Assembly: GCA_964293475.1 (NCBI GenBank)
Contig: CAXYYJ010000012.1
Span: forward strand, 31,101-95,100
Reading direction: 5' to 3'
Origin: UBA12170 sp964293475
GTDB taxonomy: Bacteria; Bacteroidota; Bacteroidia; Bacteroidales; UBA12170
Length of the DNA: 64,000 bases
Shown: piece by piece, positions 60,774 to 64,000 of the stretch
Layout: every line of letters begins with the position of its first letter
Numbering within the stretch: position 1 is the first letter of the stretch
The notes under the pieces: model-generated
The model's input: only the letters and a program-made list of their open reading frames with translations
Told to the model about the DNA's origin: nothing
The model's database searches: none
Program-made: the position numbers and the translations under genes

Positions 60774-61178
60774 ATGCTTAAAATTCAGGTTTATAGTTTT
60801 TCCTACATCCAGGGGCAAATTCCTGTGGACAGCTCCGGCAACGGAGGCGGTTTTGTGTTCGATTGCCGTGCTTTGCCCAATCCGGGGCGGTTCGACGAGT
60901 ATAAAAGTCTGACAGGAATGGACGAGCCTGTGATAGCCTACTTAGAGAATGAGCCCGAAGTACATGAGTTTCTGAATCATATATTCGCCCTTGTGGATCA
61001 GTCGGTTGAGAAATATCTGAGTCGCGGTTTCACAAATTTGATGGTGAGTTTTGGGTGTACCGGCGGTCAACATCGGTCGGTTTATTCAGCCGAGGAGCTG
61101 GCATTGCATCTTTCTCAAAAATTCGACGAGGTTATTATTTCTGTTCGCCATTTGGCCCGCGAGAAAGCCCAAATTTAA
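60774..61178 (+). CDS. Stand-alone RapZ C-terminal-domain protein
   Basis: 134 residues corresponding only to the C-terminal half of RapZ: SFSYIQGQIPVDS, FVFDCRALPNPGRFDEYKSLTG (with the DxRxLPNP signature) and FGCTGGQHRSVYSAEELA. The P-loop domain of full RapZ is absent. In E. coli this domain binds glucosamine-6-phosphate. Paired here with a sugar-kinase-like gene, it may sense or handle amino-sugar phosphates. This is inference. Confidence 0.85.
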   Translation: MLKIQVYSFSYIQGQIPVDSSGNGGGFVFDCRALPNPGRFDEYKSLTGMDEPVIAYLENEPEVHEFLNHIFALVDQSVEKYLSRGFTNLMVSFGCTGGQHRSVYSAEELALHLSQKFDEVIISVRHLAREKAQI

Positions 61179-61189
61179 TTTTTCAAGGA

Positions 61190-61831
61190 ATGAAGTCTTA
61201 CAGTCAGGATTTGGCCCAGCGAAAGAAGAAAGCATTGGTTATCAACTTTTTTATCATATTTGGCACCTGGTTTCCTTTTGTTTTTATCAGCATCATGTCC
61301 AACTCCATCACTCTGATTGCTCAAATGCTTATTGGAGGAGCTCAAAGTCTATCGGTTTATCTGAGCATGCAAACCACCCGCAGCTCCTTTCGCAACCCCG
61401 ACAATCAGCTCAGAAACGAGATTAAAGATTCCCGCATTGTGATTGTTGTTTTTCTTTTGTCGTTTTTGGTGGTTATGTTTATTGCCATCAAACGCATGTT
61501 TTTGCCCAAGCAGCTGGAGTTTTATGCCAGCATGGTGGGCTTAATTGGCAACGCGGTGGCTATTTTTGTAAATGGATATCAATGGCATAAAAATCTGAAA
61601 ATCAGTCGCGAAGCTTTTTCTCCGCTCATGGAAGGCCAATGGTCGTTGTTCAGAATTAAGACGTTTACAGCGCTTTTCGCGGTGTTGAGTGTGGTTTTCT
61701 ATTATCTATTGCCACAACATTTTTTCCTTCAGGACTATATCGACCCCATTTTCTCGCTGGGACTTGCCCTGCTTATTTTATATTCCGCCATTGGATTGAT
61801 ACGCACATCGGGGATGATTAAAAGGGGTTGA
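61190..61831 (+). CDS. Membrane protein, cation-efflux-like topology
   Basis: 213 residues from the ATG at 61190; longer in-frame starts lie inside the RapZ-type gene. About five to six membrane segments: LVINFFIIFGTWFPFVFISIM, LIAQMLIGGAQSLSVYL, IVIVVFLLSFLVVMFI, FYASMVGLIGNAVAIFV, FALFAVLSVVFYYLL and PIFSLGLALLILYSAIGLI. The layout recalls the membrane half of CDF cation transporters but the usual metal-ligand pairs are not clear, so the family is uncertain. It starts 11 bp after the RapZ-type gene. Its last third exists again in decayed form at 62434-62603. Confidence 0.7.
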   Translation: MKSYSQDLAQRKKKALVINFFIIFGTWFPFVFISIMSNSITLIAQMLIGGAQSLSVYLSMQTTRSSFRNPDNQLRNEIKDSRIVIVVFLLSFLVVMFIAIKRMFLPKQLEFYASMVGLIGNAVAIFVNGYQWHKNLKISREAFSPLMEGQWSLFRIKTFTALFAVLSVVFYYLLPQHFFLQDYIDPIFSLGLALLILYSAIGLIRTSGMIKRG

Positions 61832-61987
61832 AGTTTGCCAAAAATGAAAGTTTTAGGGAAAGGCTTGTCAGATTTTTCCGGTTCATTTTAGAGATTGAAT
61901 TTATAACCCTAAATTTTGCACAAAATTTTATGCTTTGAGAAGTCTGTGTGTATTGGAATTTAAATTTCGTAAAAACAAAATGTAGGT

Positions 61988-62034
61988 TATTATCAACAAA
62001 TATGTTATTTTTGCGGATAATATACAACATATTT
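61988..62034 (+). promoter_or_regulatory. Promoter and nested dyads ahead of the HipB-like gene
   Basis: TATTTTTG (62006-62013) is a TAnnTTTG match. AAATATGTT (61998-62006) and AACATATTT (62026-62034) form a perfect nine-base inverted repeat around it. TATTATC (61988-61994) and GATAATA (62016-62022) form a second one. This is the layout expected of an autoregulated XRE/HipB-type promoter. Confidence 0.5.
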
Positions 62035-62036
62035 TC

Positions 62037-62333
62037 ATGAGCACTAAGAAACAGATTTTATTTCCGAAACACCAAAAAATTTTGGAACAGGTTGGCGAGA
62101 ATATTAAGCTGGCCCGAAAACGTCGTAAGTTAACAACCATTCAGGTGAGCGAGCGGGCAGGTTATGACAGAAGTACGCTTAATAAAATTGAAAAAGGAAA
62201 TGGCAGTGTTTCTATGGCGGCTTATTTTAGCACACTTAGGGTTTTGGGGTTGCAGGATGATTTTCTGAAACTTGCAGCGGATGATGTAATGGGGAGAAAA
62301 CTTCAGGATTTTGGGTTACTTAATAGAACATAG
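62037..62333 (+). CDS. Solo HipB-like XRE-family regulator
   Basis: 98 residues. Helix-turn-helix of the Cro/CI (XRE) type from about 17 to 75: VGENIKLARKRRKLTTIQVSE, AGYDRSTLNKIEKGNGSV, MAAYFSTLRVLGLQDDFLKL. The end AADDVMGRKLQDFGL is characteristic of HipB-like antitoxins that normally precede a HipA kinase gene. No hipA or remnant follows. A nested dyad promoter lies upstream. It interrupts a stretch bounded by two copies of the same gene end. Confidence 0.87.
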   Translation: MSTKKQILFPKHQKILEQVGENIKLARKRRKLTTIQVSERAGYDRSTLNKIEKGNGSVSMAAYFSTLRVLGLQDDFLKLAADDVMGRKLQDFGLLNRT

Positions 62334-62433
62334 TTATTGCTGATTGGTATTCTATTTTTTAAGGAATTGGTCTTTCGTATATTTTTCACATTCAACGTAT
62401 TTTTGACTTACATATTGGCAAATATCTGTTTTT

Positions 62434-62603
62434 CAGAATAAAAGATTTATACTGCTATATGCGCTGCTAGCGTGGTTTTCTGTTATATTATGCACAGCAT
62501 TTTTTCATTCACGACTAAACCAACCCCATCTTCTCGCTGGACTTGCCCTGCTTATTTTATATTCCGCCATCGGATTGATACGCACATCGGGGATGGTAAA
62601 GTA
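62434..62603 (+). pseudogene. Decayed partial copy of the membrane-protein gene end
   Basis: This stretch realigns with the last part of the gene at 61190-61831 (about 61650-61815). Beyond 62530 it is almost identical, with one single-base deletion at about 62540 and one or two substitutions over roughly 65 bp (ending TTGATACGCACATCGGGGATG). Toward the left the match decays and has indels. No start codon and no intact frame. Confidence 0.8.
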
Positions 62604-62957
62604 AAAGCAAGTTATAGTCAAAATATTTATTGATAAAATACTCATTTTTAGAAAGATACATTTTGGTTCAAATATTCGAATTCGGTAAAAAATTGCTCAT
62701 TGTCTTCATAAGGAAATTGCGTTAATCGGATCATTAGCTTCAATCATAAGCCTGAACCAAATCACCTGAATTTCAGATGTTTTATTAACACGCCGAATGC
62801 AGATGAGAAAAAAATAACTAATTCATTGCCAATATTCAACCCCAACAATTATTTAGATTACAAACAAATTTGATTTTTATCAAAGTTTAATGGATTGAAT
62901 TTTTATTTTTGCATTTAAATTACTGTTTAATTTATAACAATCAGCCAATCATAATTT
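62604..62957. other. 354-bp region between the decayed gene end and nqrA
   Basis: No supported gene. A minus-strand 28-codon frame (62648-62734; MIRLTQFPYEDNEQFF at its start) has protein-like composition and may be a remnant. A -7-like TATTTTTG for nqrA lies at 62904-62911. Confidence 0.5.
62904..62911 (+). promoter_or_regulatory. Candidate -7 element for nqrA
   Basis: TATTTTTG fits TAnnTTTG, 46 bp upstream of the nqrA start codon. No -33 TTG at the usual spacing. Confidence 0.45.
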
Positions 62958-64000
62958 ATGTCAACAATTACTACCATTAAAAAAGGGCTTGATATTAAGC
63001 TGGTTGGTGAGGCTGAAAAAACATTAACTGAAGTTCAGGCAAAGCATGTGGCTGTAAAACCTACCGATTTTACAGGCTGTTTTCCTAAAATTTTAGTCAA
63101 CGAAGGCGATCCTGTGAAGGCTGGAACCCCTTTGTTTCATGATAAAAACCGTCATGATTTGATTTTTACCTCGCCCGTGAGCGGAGTTGTATCTGAAGTC
63201 AAAAGAGGAGCCAAACGTAAGCTTCTTGAAATTATCATTGAGAATGATAAAAAGAATGAGTCCATTAATTTTGGCTCATCAAACCCAACCAAGCTTGACA
63301 AGTCGGCTATAACTGAGAAACTACTCCAAAGTGGTCTCTGGACTTTAATCAAGCAACGCCCCTATTCTGTCATTGCCAATCCAACCGATAAGCCCAAAGC
63401 TATTTTTATTTCGGGTTTCGATAATGGACCACTCGGCCCTGACTACGATTTTGTTCTCCACGGAAAAGGAGAAGCTTTTCAAACCGGATTAGACGCCCTC
63501 GCAAAGCTGACAACAGGCAAAGTTCATTTAAACCTTCATGCGGATTTATCCAAAACCAAGGTTCTATTGAACAGTCAGAATGTGCAGGTTAACTTTTTTA
63601 GGGGAAAATATCCTTCGGGAATGGTGGGCCCGCAAATAGCTGCCATCTATCCTATAAATAAGGGAGAAATTGTTTGGGTAGTCAACGTGCAGGATGTAGT
63701 AACCATCGGTAACTTGTTCAGCACAGGAAAGCTAATTGGAGAAAAAGTAGTTGCCATCACAGGCTCCGAAGTCACCAAACCCCGCTACATTAAAACTCAT
63801 TACGGAGTTTGTATCAACGATATTCTAAAAGACCATGTTTCAGGTTCTGAGAAAAGATTCATCAGTGGTAATGCATTGACTGGGACTCAGATAGAACCCA
63901 ACGGTTTTCTGGGCATGTACGATCACCAGATTACAGTGCTTCCCGAAGGAACAGAATCACGATTCTTAGGATGGTTAACCCCCAATTTCGATGTATTCAG
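62958..64000 (+). CDS. nqrA: Na+-translocating NADH:quinone reductase subunit A (3' end outside window)
   Basis: At least 347 residues, open to the right edge. N-terminal TTIKKGLDIKLVGEAEK, the VAVKPTDFTGCFPKILVNEGDPVKAGTPLFHDK lipoyl-like segment (here VKPTDFTGCFPK and EGDPVKAGTPLF are the key parts) and FTSPVSGVVSEVKRGAKR are characteristic of NqrA, the soluble quinone-binding subunit of the Na+-NQR complex. The nqrBCDEF genes presumably follow. NQR would supply reduced quinol to the nap, nrf and cyd enzymes in this window. Confidence 0.95.
   Translation, partial: MSTITTIKKGLDIKLVGEAEKTLTEVQAKHVAVKPTDFTGCFPKILVNEGDPVKAGTPLFHDKNRHDLIFTSPVSGVVSEVKRGAKRKLLEIIIENDKKNESINFGSSNPTKLDKSAITEKLLQSGLWTLIKQRPYSVIANPTDKPKAIFISGFDNGPLGPDYDFVLHGKGEAFQTGLDALAKLTTGKVHLNLHADLSKTKVLLNSQNVQVNFFRGKYPSGMVGPQIAAIYPINKGEIVWVVNVQDVVTIGNLFSTGKLIGEKVVAITGSEVTKPRYIKTHYGVCINDILKDHVSGSEKRFISGNALTGTQIEPNGFLGMYDHQITVLPEGTESRFLGWLTPNFDVF

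Noticed and set aside
61055..61189. N-terminal extension of the membrane-protein gene into the RapZ-type gene
   Set aside because: The extension would overlap the RapZ-C coding region by 124 bp and is not hydrophobic; the ATG at 61190 fits operon spacing.
1..64000. CRISPR arrays, tRNA/rRNA genes, insertion sequences, prophage genes
   Set aside because: Looked for short regular repeats with unique spacers, cloverleaf-like gaps, transposase or integrase motifs and phage structural genes in the intergenic regions and coding set; none seen.

Overview
The window is chromosomal DNA from a member of the Bacteroidota, most likely a Bacteroidales/Marinilabiliales-type facultative or strict anaerobe. 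The evidence is consistent across the window: TAnnTTTG -7 promoter elements, almost no strong Shine-Dalgarno sites, an LpxC-FabZ fusion, a PorX-type response regulator with a PglZ domain, a type IX secretion (T9SS) cargo protein with a C-terminal sorting domain, a DUF4492 gene ahead of cydAB, and the start of a Na+-NQR operon. The species cannot be fixed from sequence alone. No tRNA, rRNA, CRISPR array, insertion sequence or prophage was seen.

Layout. 0-2.1 kb: 3' part of a long protein made of 57-residue TPR-like repeats. 2.1-7.7 kb (minus): transaldolase, a DUF4268 protein, RNase HII, a DUF6427 membrane protein, purD and a glycosyltransferase. 7.8-12.9 kb (plus): surface polysaccharide genes (flippase, two Wzz-like proteins, O-antigen ligase/polymerase). 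13-19.2 kb (minus): lipid A block lpxD, lpxC-fabZ, lpxA, efp and a second lpxD-like gene, preceded by an HD phosphohydrolase. 19.5-25.3 kb (plus): porX, tsaE, ald, a secreted nuclease/phosphatase, and a sigma factor overlapping a membrane TPR gene. 25.4-36.8 kb: housekeeping genes (rpsF-rpsR-rplI, TrmH-type methyltransferase, aroK, murB), a five-PAS histidine kinase, a YgjV-GNAT fusion and a Pif1/RecD-like helicase. 37-39.3 kb: AT-rich accessory stretch with two small secreted proteins around an orphan HsdR_N-type nuclease.

39.6-52 kb is the functional centre: a complete nitrate-to-ammonium (DNRA) respiratory island. A plus-strand unit (porin, nrfH, nrfA, then ccs1 and ccsA for cytochrome c assembly) converges tail to tail with a minus-strand napA-G-H-B-L-D operon. 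NapGH would pass electrons from the quinol pool to NapB and NapA (nitrate to nitrite). NrfH would feed NrfA (nitrite to ammonium). The upstream regions of the two operons share a 38-bp element (31/38 identical, with a dyad) that is the best candidate for a common control site.

52-59.6 kb (minus): aquaporin, a lipoprotein alpha-amylase, a T9SS-secreted beta-propeller/PKD protein, and a cytochrome bd operon (DUF4492-cydA-cydB plus a previously uncalled 38-residue CydX-like ORF) with a perfect 16-bp palindrome next to its -7 element. 59.7-64 kb (plus): sugar-kinase-like protein, RapZ C-terminal-domain protein, membrane protein, a solo HipB-like regulator, a decayed partial copy of the membrane-protein gene, and the beginning of nqrA.

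The most noteworthy observations are the shared nap/nrf control element, the CydX-like peptide, a ten-A slippery tract that could fuse the two Wzz proteins, and the HipB-like gene bracketed by a real and a decayed copy of the same gene end.
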